Assembly (NCBI GenBank): GCA_036401375.1
Contig: DASWVB010000033.1
Location: 1-64,000, forward strand
Direction: 5' to 3'
DNA: 64,000 bases
Source of the DNA: DASWUZ01 sp036401375
Lineage (GTDB): Bacteria > Acidobacteriota > Terriglobia > Terriglobales > Acidobacteriaceae
The notes beneath the pieces were generated by a model. It did not search any database, was not told the DNA's origin, and was given only the letters and a program-made list of their open reading frames with translations. Made by a program: the position numbers and the translations under genes. The first letter of the stretch is position 1, and every line of letters starts with the position of its first letter. Positions 25,362 to 33,977 of this stretch are shown one piece after another.

Positions 25362-26014
25362 GATTCTTCTCTCTTCCACTGCCCGCTAACGGGATCAAAG
25401 ACCTTGATCACCCTGGCCGGGGCACCCGCGACGATTGCCCCTGCCTCGACTGTACCCACCACGACGGAGTTGGCGCCGACGATGGCGCCATCCCCGATGC
25501 AGGAACCGGCCGTGACTACCACCCCGTCACCGATCCACACACGGTCACCTATAACGGTTCGCCTGCCAGCTTCGAGTAGACGCCTCGCGGGCGGCTCATC
25601 CGGTGAAGAAGGACTCTCTCCGCTGTAGCTTCCGTGGTTGTGATCAGTTATCAAGACCCCGCTGCCGACGAGGACGTCTGAACCTATCTGAACGAACGTA
25701 GTAGCAGCTATATGCACTCCATGGCTCAGTGACACATTGTCGCCGAGGATGATCTGTGGCTCGAAGAGCTGCTGGTTGTAGCGGTAGACTGCTTCGAGCC
25801 AGAGTCCAGGGCCGGCGGCGAAGTTTTCTCCCATCCTCACGAACCGTCTGCCCTTGAGGTGAAAGGGCGGCACAACGGTCAGCTTGCGAACGCTGAACGC
25901 CCGCGCCAGCAGGACACTATTCAGCCGGCTCCACGCCACCTGCAGCGAGTGGTAGCTCATCAAGTAGAGGCCATTAGCATCCAGGTACGAACGCATGGAC
26001 CGGATGCTGATCAT
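25358..26014 (-). CDS. Left-handed beta-helix acyltransferase (CatB/WbbJ-like)
   Basis: About 218 residues from MISIRSMRSYLDANGLYLMS. The second half is a hexapeptide-repeat helix: IILGDNVSLSHGVHIAAT, IGSDVLVGSGVLITDHNHG (the catalytic-His region of sugar O-acetyltransferases), RTVIGDRVWIGDGVVVTAGS and a final GAIVAGAPARVIK. It probably O-acetylates or otherwise acylates a sugar of the exported glycan. GAGGAG lies four bases upstream of ATG 26014; the longer frame to 26149 lacks support. First gene of the leftward three-gene operon. Confidence 0.88.
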   Translation of the reverse strand: MISIRSMRSYLDANGLYLMSYHSLQVAWSRLNSVLLARAFSVRKLTVVPPFHLKGRRFVRMGENFAAGPGLWLEAVYRYNQQLFEPQIILGDNVSLSHGVHIAATTFVQIGSDVLVGSGVLITDHNHGSYSGESPSSPDEPPARRLLEAGRRTVIGDRVWIGDGVVVTAGSCIGDGAIVGANSVVVGTVEAGAIVAGAPARVIKVFDPVSGQWKREES

Positions 26015-26533
26015 TGACTCCTCAGGAGGAGGCGGGTCACAGAAGACGTCTGCACATGGGCCAAAGCTGCTTCGATGTCCGGCCGAGGCATGCGCACACG
26101 TCTCCGCCACAAGACCAGATTTTGCCGAAGCCTGATTGTACATGCTCAATAGATCGTGCCGCCGGAAGGCTTTTGCAAGTTGCTTCGCCTATGCCCGCTG
26201 GGTGGAAGCCCTTCCGCATTTGGCGATTATCGAGCTTCGCTGTGGCGGTACGCTGGACTATCAAAGTGTAGAGAGCGCCGGATGAGCTTACGATTCCTCT
26301 TGCCACTCCAGGAGCAGCGTTTTTGAGAGGAGGCTTGGGTGGGCGCGGGGCTTGATATTTACGGTGTTTTTCGACTCGAAAGAGGGGGCGGTCCGCTGGT
26401 CCTGGCTTGGTATGCTTGCGGGACAGGCTTCAAGTAGCCGCGCTGGTGGCCGATTGCATGGCTTAGAACGGTGCTCTATAGTAAGAAACATCACTCCGAG
26501 AAGCAAACTGTTTTTTGGCCTGGGGGCTGGTTA
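26015..26533. promoter_or_regulatory. Divergent intergenic region
   Basis: A 519-base stretch between the leftward acyltransferase gene and the rightward GT4 gene, presumably carrying both promoters. I see no supported gene, tRNA or clear inverted repeat here. Confidence 0.4.
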
Positions 26534-27706
26534 GTGTCTGTGCAATCAATAAATTCCGCGTCCGTTCTCCACATTGGCAAGTACTACTGGCCACACCTGG
26601 GAGGAATCGAAAGCCATCTCCGGGACCTGGTCCGAATGCAAAGTTCCAAGCTCAAGGTCAGCGTACTGGTGGCAAATGACGCGGCTCGTTTTGCCGAGGA
26701 GCACTTAGACGGGGCCCGGATCAGCAGGATACCGACGCTCGGCGCGCTCTCCTCGATGCCGATCACTCCGACACTCCCCTGGAACATAGCGAGACGCAAG
26801 GCCGATATCGTTCACATCCATTTGCCGAACCCGTGGGCCGCACTTGCACTGCTGATGAGCGGTCATCGCGGAAAGATCGTGATCACGCACCACGGCGACA
26901 CCCTCGGACGCAAGAACCTCAGAAAGATCAGTGATCCTTTTGTGGTAGCCCTGATGAAGAGAGCGGCAGCGATCATTGTCTCCTCGGGCAGGTACCTCGA
27001 GACGTCCGAGGAGTTGGCCGGCTTCCGCGACCGCTGCCGGGTCATCCCCCTGGGGCTCGATCGAAGCGCCTTTGAAAGCGCCGACCCGGTGGCGATGGAC
27101 GAGATCCGCCAGAAGTATGGCGATCGCCTGATCCTCAGCGTCGGGCGCATGGTCCCCTACAAGGGCATTCGATACCTGATCGAGAGCATGCGTGGTGTCG
27201 ACGCTCACCTGCTGCATATCGGCACGGGGCCGCTCGAGCCGGAACTTGCTCGTCAGGTTCTAGAGTCAGGCATGTTTTCTAAGGTGCACCTGCTTGGGCG
27301 AGTCGACAATCTAGGCCCTTACCTGCATACCGCGAAGATGCTGGTGCTGCCCTCGATCAGCCGGGCGGAGTCATTCGGCATCGTGCAGCTGGAGGCGATG
27401 GCTGCCGGGCTGCCGATCGTGAATACGAATATCGAGTCTGGCGTTCCCGAGGTCTCGCTGCACGGCGTGACCGGGCTGACGGTGCCGCCAGCCAATACGA
27501 TTGCGCTGGCTGCCGCGATCAGTCTGCTGCTCGACGATCCTGCTCTAAGCGCCAAGCTCGGCGAGGCCGGGCAGGCTCGAGTCCGGCGGGAGTTCTCGAT
27601 TGAACGAATGGCAGGGGACACGATGCAGGTCTACTCCAATGTGTTGAACCAGGAGAATGCCGTACGTACGCGCCACCGTCTAAGGCTTCCGGAACATCAG
27701 GCTTAG
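26534..27706 (+). CDS. Family 4 glycosyltransferase
   Basis: About 390 residues. The N-terminal GT-B domain has VLHIGKYYWPHLGGIESHLRD, a hallmark of GT4 enzymes; the C-terminal domain has LILSVGRMVPYKGIRYLIE, LLHIGTGPLEPEL and the donor-binding E-x7-E motif in SRAESFGIVQLEAMAAG. It likely adds mannose, glucose or a related sugar from a nucleotide donor in the cytoplasm. No ATG precedes the domain; GTG 26534 is my choice, with GTG 26540 and GTG 26471 as alternatives. Its last 27 bases overlap the 3' end of the convergent Wzz-like gene. Confidence 0.88.
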   Translation: MSVQSINSASVLHIGKYYWPHLGGIESHLRDLVRMQSSKLKVSVLVANDAARFAEEHLDGARISRIPTLGALSSMPITPTLPWNIARRKADIVHIHLPNPWAALALLMSGHRGKIVITHHGDTLGRKNLRKISDPFVVALMKRAAAIIVSSGRYLETSEELAGFRDRCRVIPLGLDRSAFESADPVAMDEIRQKYGDRLILSVGRMVPYKGIRYLIESMRGVDAHLLHIGTGPLEPELARQVLESGMFSKVHLLGRVDNLGPYLHTAKMLVLPSISRAESFGIVQLEAMAAGLPIVNTNIESGVPEVSLHGVTGLTVPPANTIALAAAISLLLDDPALSAKLGEAGQARVRREFSIERMAGDTMQVYSNVLNQENAVRTRHRLRLPEHQA

Positions 27707-28912
27707 CCTCTCAAGCCGTTCCCGGTTCTCAGGTCTGTTCCGCACCTTTGAGAGCGCCGCAGTCACCAGCACCCACAAGATACTCAGACAGAACCCCACG
27801 GCTGTGCCCACTAACAGGATCAGGCCGCGCCGGGGAGAGGTTTTATGATCCGGGGGGACGGCCGGGTCTACGACCTGTACGAGCGAGCCCTGCCGCGCCT
27901 CGTCGAGCTTGGCAACCTCGAACTGGCGGGCCAACAGGTCAAATATGGTGTCGTAGTACTTCACGTCGCGCAGCTTGCGCACGTATTCGAGGCCCGCTCC
28001 TGGCACACGGGCTTTGGCCAGCAGCAGGTCATCGCCGGAGCCGGACTGGGTTCCGCCCAGGCTGCTGAGCTGGGCCTGCCAGCCGGCCAGCTGCTGCTCG
28101 GCCAGCTGCAGCTCAGGGTTCTGGTCGGAGGCGAAGGACTTCATCCCGCGAATCTCGACCTCTTTGGCGGCGATCTGCGCCCTCAGTGACGCTGCGGACT
28201 GGATCAGCTCTCGCGTCTGACTGTCGATCTGGAGCACGCCGGTAGTCTGCTCCGTCTTCTTTAAAGCTTCTTCGGCCGTGGCGAGGTTGTCTTTGGCCTG
28301 TTGCAGCTGCTGCTCGAAGAAGAGTCGCCGCTGCGCGGCCTCGGTGATCGCGAGGGTCGAGGAGAAGGCGCGATATTCGTCGACGTAGCCGTTGGCCAGC
28401 TCCGCTGCGCGGCGCGGGTCCTTGTCCCTGACTGAAATGCTGATCAGGTTGTCCTTGGTCCCGGAGATCACGGTGGACCTGCTATCAAATGCCTTGACCG
28501 CGTCTGAGACCAGCCTGGTGTGATACTCCGCCACCAGCCCGAAGCGCATGACCATGGCGCTCTCGACAGAGCGTGACCGGAACATGGCGACGTACATGTC
28601 GTTCGGATTTTTGACGCCCAGGCTGCTGCCAGCGAGCGCGCCCGCTGCGCCCAACGCTCCGAGCTGCGACATGACGGCAGAGCCGGCCGAGGAGCCTTGC
28701 GGGGGCAGGATCACGGCGGTGGCGGTATAGCTCCTGGGCAGCAGAAGTGCGATCGCCAGTGACAGCAGCGCGATTGCCAGGGTGAAGAGGAGGATGAACC
28801 GTCGTCGCGCCGCGAGCAGGATCAGGAGGTCCAGCAGGGAGACGTCTTTGCTGGCTCGATCGGCAGTCGTGGCGGGGGCAGATGACAGGTCCCCTATGTG
28901 AGTCGATTGCAT
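27680..28912 (-). CDS. Wzz/GumC-type polysaccharide chain-length protein
   Basis: A 410-residue inner-membrane protein. One helix near residues 35-60 (FILLFTLAIALLSLAIALLL) and one near 375-395 (GLILLVGTAVGFCLSILWV) flank a periplasmic domain with coiled-coil (about 190-300, for example QQLQQAKDNLATAEEALKKT). DPAVPPDHKTSPRR just before the second helix is the Pro-rich Wzz motif. No tyrosine kinase domain is fused. It would set the length of the polymer made by this region. ATG 28912 has AGGGAAAG upstream. Confidence 0.88.
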   Translation of the reverse strand: MQSTHIGDLSSAPATTADRASKDVSLLDLLILLAARRRFILLFTLAIALLSLAIALLLPRSYTATAVILPPQGSSAGSAVMSQLGALGAAGALAGSSLGVKNPNDMYVAMFRSRSVESAMVMRFGLVAEYHTRLVSDAVKAFDSRSTVISGTKDNLISISVRDKDPRRAAELANGYVDEYRAFSSTLAITEAAQRRLFFEQQLQQAKDNLATAEEALKKTEQTTGVLQIDSQTRELIQSAASLRAQIAAKEVEIRGMKSFASDQNPELQLAEQQLAGWQAQLSSLGGTQSGSGDDLLLAKARVPGAGLEYVRKLRDVKYYDTIFDLLARQFEVAKLDEARQGSLVQVVDPAVPPDHKTSPRRGLILLVGTAVGFCLSILWVLVTAALSKVRNRPENRERLERLSLMFRKP

Positions 28913-29226
28913 GGCTTTCCCTGATTCTCAAGCTCTGCGGCGGTAAAAGCAAACGGCGAGAGCGAGGCAGACCTGCCGGTTTCGACGCTGCCGGCGCTCA
29001 TCCGGCGCTGCGCGGGGCCGATGAACTTTGCAGGGTCAGGCAGGGCCGCGCCGGGCGTCTGGCCGGGGTAAGCGTCGCACAGGGGCGCAGGGATTGGCGC
29101 TGGTCCTGGAGGCGAAGACGGTCTCAATCGGGGGTCCAAGGACCGCGGTCCTTGGATCGGGGGCCTTGGACCGGGGCGCCTGGGTCGGGCGCTTGCATCG
29201 CGGGCGCCTGGCGTTAAGCGAACTTC
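28913..29226. promoter_or_regulatory. Divergent GC-rich intergenic region with palindromes
   Basis: A 314-base region between the Wzz-like gene and the OGT-like gene. It has no convincing gene. From about 29125 to 29215 it is packed with GGGGCC/GGACC-type inverted and direct repeats, including a 22-base perfect palindrome listed separately. Confidence 0.5.
29135..29156. repeat. 22-base perfect palindrome
   Basis: TCCAAGGACCG and its exact complement CGGTCCTTGGA are joined without a spacer. Related CCTTGGACCG and CGCCTGG repeats follow within 50 bases. It sits about 70 bases before the OGT-like start; it could be a regulator site or a hairpin in the leader. Confidence 0.65.
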
Positions 29227-31548
29227 ATGGCAAAGACAGTGAGTCTCGATGGAAAGCCAGGCCGCAACGATCTCTGTGCATGCAGCAGCGGCAAGAAGTA
29301 CAAGCACTGCTGCCTGCGCAGTGCGGTGGTGTCCGGCTCTGGGCCTCGATCTACTGCGCAGCTACTGCAGCAAGCGCTTCTGCTGCAACAGCAAGGCCGC
29401 CTGGACGAGGCTGGCAGCCTGTACGGCGAGATCCTTCGCCTTGAGCCTCGTCACTCCCAGGCGCTGCACTTTACGGGGCTGGTTGCGCACCAGCGCGGCC
29501 AGCAGGCTGCCGCCCTGCACTTCATGAGCCTCGCTATCGTCGAGGATCCCTCGAACCCGACATTCTTCCTGAACCTGGCCGAGGTGCAGATCGCGCAGGG
29601 CGCAACCGGCGAAGCCATCGCGAATTTTCACAAGGCCGCTGAACTGGACCCGCGTTCTCCTGCGGCCTGGTCAGGCCTTGGCCACGCGCTGCTCAGGCAA
29701 GGTCGCCTCGTCGAGGCGGCTTCCGCCCTTTCAAAGGCCTTGAGTCTCAGCCCGGAGTCGCCGGAGATCGTCAACAGCCTCGGTACAGTGTTACAGAGGC
29801 TGGGCCGTCTGGAGCAGGCGGCCGTGTGTTACCGGAAGGCGATCGCGCTGCGACCGGCTTATGCAGAAGCGCACAACAACCTCGGGAATGCCCTGGAACT
29901 GCTCGGCCGTCTGAGCGAAGGCATCGTGAGCTACCGGCAGGCCCTGCTGCTCAACCCGGCCTATGCCGCAGCTCACTGCAATCTGGGCAACGCGCTGAGA
30001 GCAGATGGAAGGCTCGATGAAGCCATCGAGAGTTGCGAACGCGCAATCGCATTGCAGCCTGAGCTCGCCGAGGCGCACCTGAACCTGGGAAATGCGTATC
30101 GCCAGCAGGGACTGCTCGACAGAGCCGTCTCGTGCTATGAGCGCGGCATCTCCGTCGATGCGGCTTATGCGCCGACCTATAACAACCTGGCGGAGACCCT
30201 CAGGGAGCTTGGGAATCTGCAGAAGGCGAGGGAGACCTTTGAGACGGCGCTGTCTCTCCGTCCAGACTTCAGCACTGCATTCAGCAATCTGCTCTACCTG
30301 CATGCGTTTACGCGGGACGTCTCGCCCGCGGTGGAGCTCGAGCTGGCCCGAAGGTGGGAGAGGACTCTCCTTACGGACGCTGAACGGGCTGCAGCAAGGG
30401 CGCGATCCGGGGCCGCGGCCGGCGTCTTCCCCGCGCTCGGCCGCACCGGGAGGAAGCTGCGCATCGGCATCGTCTCCGCTGAGCTTGGCAGCCACGCGGT
30501 TGCACAGTTCCTCGAGCCGTTCATCGAGCAGTTGGACAGGAGCCGGTTTCGTCTCACGCTGTTTCCCACCGCCGAGCGCTGCTGCCAGCGCGCCGCCCAC
30601 CTGCGAGAGCTGGCGGACGACTACGTGCCGCTGGTCCGCGTTCCCGATGCCGAGGCGGCAGAGCGCATTCGGTCCGAGCAGATCGATGTCCTGATCGATA
30701 CGACGGGACACACCTTCGGCTGCAGGCTAGGCATCTTCGCCCATCGCGCGGCACCGGTGCAGTGCACCTACATCGGCTACTGGAGTACGACCGGCCTGAC
30801 AGAGATGGACTGGTTCCTCACCGATCTATACTGCCCGGCGGCCTGTGACGCCCACTTCAGCGAGGGTCTCTGGAGGCTGCCGCGCCTGGCTCTCTGCTAC
30901 GCGGGCGACGCCTCGCTGCCCGAGAGCGGCTGGTCCCCTGATCCAGAAGGAACCCTGTGGCTCGGCTCCTTCAATAAGTACGCCAAGGTGCGTGAAGAGA
31001 CGTTAGGCCTCTGGGCAAGGGTGCTGCTCGCGCTGCCAGAGGCGCGTCTTCTGCTCGAGGACCGGGCGGCCAACGAGCAGGAGAACCACAGCCGCATCCT
31101 GCGCACCCTTGGTATGCACGGGGTCGCGGCCGACAGGGTCGAGTTCGTGCCGTTCAGCCCCGGACACGAGAGGCATATGATGCTCTACGACCGGCTTGAC
31201 ATCGCGCTCGATACGATTCCGTTCAACAGCGGGACGACCTGCTTCGACGCGCTGTGGATGGGTGTTCCGCTGGTAGCGCTGGAGGGGAACTGGGTCGGCG
31301 GCGTCATCGCGAGCTCCGCACTGCGCGCCCTCGGCCGCGAGGATTGGGTTGCCGCCACCGATGAGCAATACGTCTCGGTTGTCTGCTCGCTTGCCCGCGA
31401 TGTGGCCGGTCGGACCGCCTCCCGGCGCACTCAGCGGGCCAGGATGTCAGCCAGTCCCCTTTGCGACGCGAAGACGCTGACGCGATCACTGGAAGACGGG
31501 TTCGAGGCGATGTACGACCGCTGGCTCATCTGCGGCGCCCGCACCTAG
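29227..31548 (+). CDS. SEC-C/TPR/OGT (SPINDLY-type) glycosyltransferase
   Basis: A 773-residue three-part protein. Residues about 11-29 are a SEC-C zinc motif (GRNDLCACSSGKKYKHCC). Residues about 45-370 are roughly nine TPR repeats (for example AHNNLGNALELLGRLSEGI). Residues about 410-770 are a GT41 O-GlcNAc-transferase-like catalytic region: KLRIGIVSAELGSHAV, DVLIDTTGHTFG, VQCTYIGYWSTTGL, GSFNKYAKVREETL and DTIPFNSGTTCFDALWMGVPLV. GT41 enzymes glycosylate proteins on Ser/Thr, or in bacteria take part in glycan or flagellin modification. The SEC-C fusion at the N-terminus is not part of the usual SPINDLY layout. Substrate unknown; adjacency to the glycan region suggests surface protein glycosylation. 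Confidence 0.88.
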   Translation: MAKTVSLDGKPGRNDLCACSSGKKYKHCCLRSAVVSGSGPRSTAQLLQQALLLQQQGRLDEAGSLYGEILRLEPRHSQALHFTGLVAHQRGQQAAALHFMSLAIVEDPSNPTFFLNLAEVQIAQGATGEAIANFHKAAELDPRSPAAWSGLGHALLRQGRLVEAASALSKALSLSPESPEIVNSLGTVLQRLGRLEQAAVCYRKAIALRPAYAEAHNNLGNALELLGRLSEGIVSYRQALLLNPAYAAAHCNLGNALRADGRLDEAIESCERAIALQPELAEAHLNLGNAYRQQGLLDRAVSCYERGISVDAAYAPTYNNLAETLRELGNLQKARETFETALSLRPDFSTAFSNLLYLHAFTRDVSPAVELELARRWERTLLTDAERAAARARSGAAAGVFPALGRTGRKLRIGIVSAELGSHAVAQFLEPFIEQLDRSRFRLTLFPTAERCCQRAAHLRELADDYVPLVRVPDAEAAERIRSEQIDVLIDTTGHTFGCRLGIFAHRAAPVQCTYIGYWSTTGLTEMDWFLTDLYCPAACDAHFSEGLWRLPRLALCYAGDASLPESGWSPDPEGTLWLGSFNKYAKVREETLGLWARVLLALPEARLLLEDRAANEQENHSRILRTLGMHGVAADRVEFVPFSPGHERHMMLYDRLDIALDTIPFNSGTTCFDALWMGVPLVALEGNWVGGVIASSALRALGREDWVAATDEQYVSVVCSLARDVAGRTASRRTQRARMSASPLCDAKTLTRSLEDGFEAMYDRWLICGART

Positions 31549-31624
31549 TCTCCTTTTCAATGTCCCTGTGGTCGGCCCATGCGAATTTTGCCACGCTGTT
31601 CAGGAGCTACTTCGCAAATGAGGC

Positions 31625-33253
31625 TCATTTGCCGATGCAGAAGCTGGAGAAGATCAGGTTGAGGATGTCGTCCGGCGTCGTCTCGCCGGTGAGGCTGTCG
31701 AGGTGGCGGAGCGCGGCATACAGGTCGAGAAGCACCATTTCGTGCGGAATGTGGCGGCTTACGGCTTCGGTCGCAGATGCCAGAGCAGCAAGCGTGGCCG
31801 TTACTGCTTCACTCTGACGGAGGTTGGTGAGCATTCCGGCCGGCTCCTCCGCATTGCCGCCTCGCACCAGATTCAGCATCTGGCGGCGCAGCTCCTCTAT
31901 GCCTTCGCCGGTCACTGCGGAGGTATGGACCTGAGGGGCCGCGGAGTGGATTTCAAATCCGCCGCCGCTAAAGGCTTCGGATGTCGAAGGCCCGGAGGGG
32001 TGAGGGCTGGCGGAGCGCTGCTGCTCCCCGTCCTCCGAGAGCAGTCGAGAGCCGGGAGGATCGGGGGCGCCTTCTTGCCCATGATCAGCAATCAGGTCTG
32101 ACTTGTTCCTGACCAGCAGAACGGGGCGATGGCTGAGCGAGTCCAGCAGAGTGCGTTCGTCCGCAGCCAGGGGCATCGTGGCGTCGATGACAACGAGGAC
32201 GATGTCCGCGTCGGCCAGGGCCTCGCGGGACTTGCGAATTCCGAGCGCCTCGGCCTCGTCGAAGGCTTCGCGAAGCCCCGCCGTGTCGACCAGCTCTACA
32301 GGAATACCGCCGAGTGAGACTCGTTCCGTGACCAGGTCGCGGGTTGTGCCAGGCGTTGCGGTCACGATGGCTCGTTCGCGCTCTACCAGCCGGTTAAACA
32401 GAGAGGACTTGCCTACGTTAGGCCTGCCCACAATGGCGAGCGTCATGCCCGCGTGCACGATGCGCCCGTGCACGAAGGAGGATAGAACCGGCAGCAGTTG
32501 ATCCCGAACCAGACCGATGCGCAGCAGGATTTCGGTGTCCGGAGCGAGGTCGATATCGTCTTCGGCGAAGTCGATCCCCGCCTCAAGCAGGGCAATCAGC
32601 TCGACCAGAGATTGCTTGATGGGCTTTATGCGGTGAGAGAGCGCTCCGCCCATCTGGCGGGCAGCGACCCTGACCTGGTAGAGGGTCTCGGCCTCGATGA
32701 GGTCGCGCACAGCCTCAGCCTGGGTGAGGTCGATACGACCCGAGAGGAAGGCGCGCTGGGTAAATTCGCCCGGATCTGCGAGAGTGGCCCCGTGCGCAAG
32801 CGCCTGGCGGACGAGCAGCTCGAGGACCACAGGTGATCCGTGCGCGGCGATCTCTACCAGGTCTTCGCCGGTGTAGGAATCAGGCCCGCGAAACCATGTC
32901 ACGATCGCCTGATCGATCGCCACTTCGCGGGACTGCGCTCCACCGTCCTTCAGCGCTGCATCGTCCTTGGCCGTCTGTCCGGACGATAGAGTGGCAGGGT
33001 CGAGATCCGATGGGGCCTCCCTTGAGATGCGCTCTGGATCGAGTACCTCTCCGAACCGCGCCTGAGCGTGCGCCAGTGGGTTGCGCAGACGCACCAGCCT
33101 GCTCGCAATGGCGACCGACTGCGAGCCCGAGAGGCGAACGATCCCGATCCCTCCCCGGCCCGGTGGAGTCGAAATGGCAACGATGGTCTCGTTCGACGGG
33201 GGCTCGAGGTGGTGCCCCGGGGAGGTGTCGTCCGGATGCAGATCGCGCGGCAT
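31625..33253 (-). CDS. mnmE: tRNA modification GTPase MnmE
   Basis: A 542-residue GTPase that, with MnmG, makes the cmnm5 modification at U34 of tRNAs. The N-terminal formyl-THF-binding domain starts TIVAISTPPGRGGIGIVRLSG; the G domain has GRPNVGKSSLFNRL (G1), DTAGLREAFDEAEALGI (G3) and RNKSDL (G4); the C-terminal end is FCIGK, the required Cys motif. It is longer than usual (about 450-460) owing to an N-terminal extension, an insert near DPERISREAPSDLD and an insert of about 45 residues after NKSDL. Two bases separate it from the jag stop, so jag-mnmE is an operon. Confidence 0.95.
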   Translation of the reverse strand: MPRDLHPDDTSPGHHLEPPSNETIVAISTPPGRGGIGIVRLSGSQSVAIASRLVRLRNPLAHAQARFGEVLDPERISREAPSDLDPATLSSGQTAKDDAALKDGGAQSREVAIDQAIVTWFRGPDSYTGEDLVEIAAHGSPVVLELLVRQALAHGATLADPGEFTQRAFLSGRIDLTQAEAVRDLIEAETLYQVRVAARQMGGALSHRIKPIKQSLVELIALLEAGIDFAEDDIDLAPDTEILLRIGLVRDQLLPVLSSFVHGRIVHAGMTLAIVGRPNVGKSSLFNRLVERERAIVTATPGTTRDLVTERVSLGGIPVELVDTAGLREAFDEAEALGIRKSREALADADIVLVVIDATMPLAADERTLLDSLSHRPVLLVRNKSDLIADHGQEGAPDPPGSRLLSEDGEQQRSASPHPSGPSTSEAFSGGGFEIHSAAPQVHTSAVTGEGIEELRRQMLNLVRGGNAEEPAGMLTNLRQSEAVTATLAALASATEAVSRHIPHEMVLLDLYAALRHLDSLTGETTPDDILNLIFSSFCIGK

Positions 33254-33255
33254 CT

Positions 33256-33825
33256 CTATCGGCGGGAGAAGCCGCTGGGGCGGCGGCTACGATCATCAGG
33301 ACGCTGCCGCGGGGTCTCGGGCGGCTTCATCCCCCTGGGGTAGACGACCACGAAGCGTTGCGGACCTTCGCCGCTGCTGGCCGTCTCCACGTGCTCGAAG
33401 GGCAGCAGCGCAAGGTGCAGCATACGCCGCTCGCGGGAGCTCATCGGCTGGAAGGGGTAGGGCTCGCCAGTTTGGCTGACTTCGTTAGCTGCCGTCTCGG
33501 CTGCGCGCCGCATCTCCCGCGCCCGGGTAGCCTTGAACTGGCTCGCGTCGAAGGAGACTTTATCGTGGTCGTCCGGCTCGAGACGGATGATCTTGGCCGC
33601 CACGTGTTCCAGTGCATAGAGCAACTCGCCGCCGCGCTGGGTGAGCAGGGGCGCATCGGGGCCCGCCAGCTCAACGTAGATTTCTCTCTGTTCGAAGCCC
33701 TCGGGATCAGCCGCTCCCGCCCCCGCGGTAATCCTGTACTTCAACCTGAGTCCACCGGTCGCGGTGAGCGTCTTCAGGAAGGCAGCGATGCGTTCGGCTG
33801 CGGCAGCGTAGTCGTCGATCGCCAT
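33256..33825 (-). CDS. jag: Jag/KhpB-like R3H RNA-binding protein
   Basis: About 189 residues from MAIDDYAAAAERIAAFLKTL. The middle (about 50-100, EIYVELAGPDAPLLTQRGGELLYALEHV) is the KH-like segment and the end (about 105-170, FDASQFKATRAREMRRAAETA, then PMSSRERRMLHLAL and VVVYP) is an R3H domain with the expected Arg-x3-His replaced by a typical ERR-x-LHL. Jag proteins bind RNA and lie between yidC and mnmE in many bacteria, as here apart from one inserted gene. ATG 33825 is chosen; the open frame to 33894 has no support. Confidence 0.88.
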   Translation of the reverse strand: MAIDDYAAAAERIAAFLKTLTATGGLRLKYRITAGAGAADPEGFEQREIYVELAGPDAPLLTQRGGELLYALEHVAAKIIRLEPDDHDKVSFDASQFKATRAREMRRAAETAANEVSQTGEPYPFQPMSSRERRMLHLALLPFEHVETASSGEGPQRFVVVYPRGMKPPETPRQRPDDRSRRPSGFSRR

Positions 33826-33977
33826 CGGAACAGTATCGCACCGCAGAGCGTTCGCGTCAGCTAGACCAGCATGGGATGGCGTATACTTCCTCAAAATCAG
33901 GCTGCGCCCAAAAGTTCCATGTCGGCCATTTGCGTCGTCAATGGCTGCTCGTCATAGCCGTTGCAGAAAGTGCTCCA

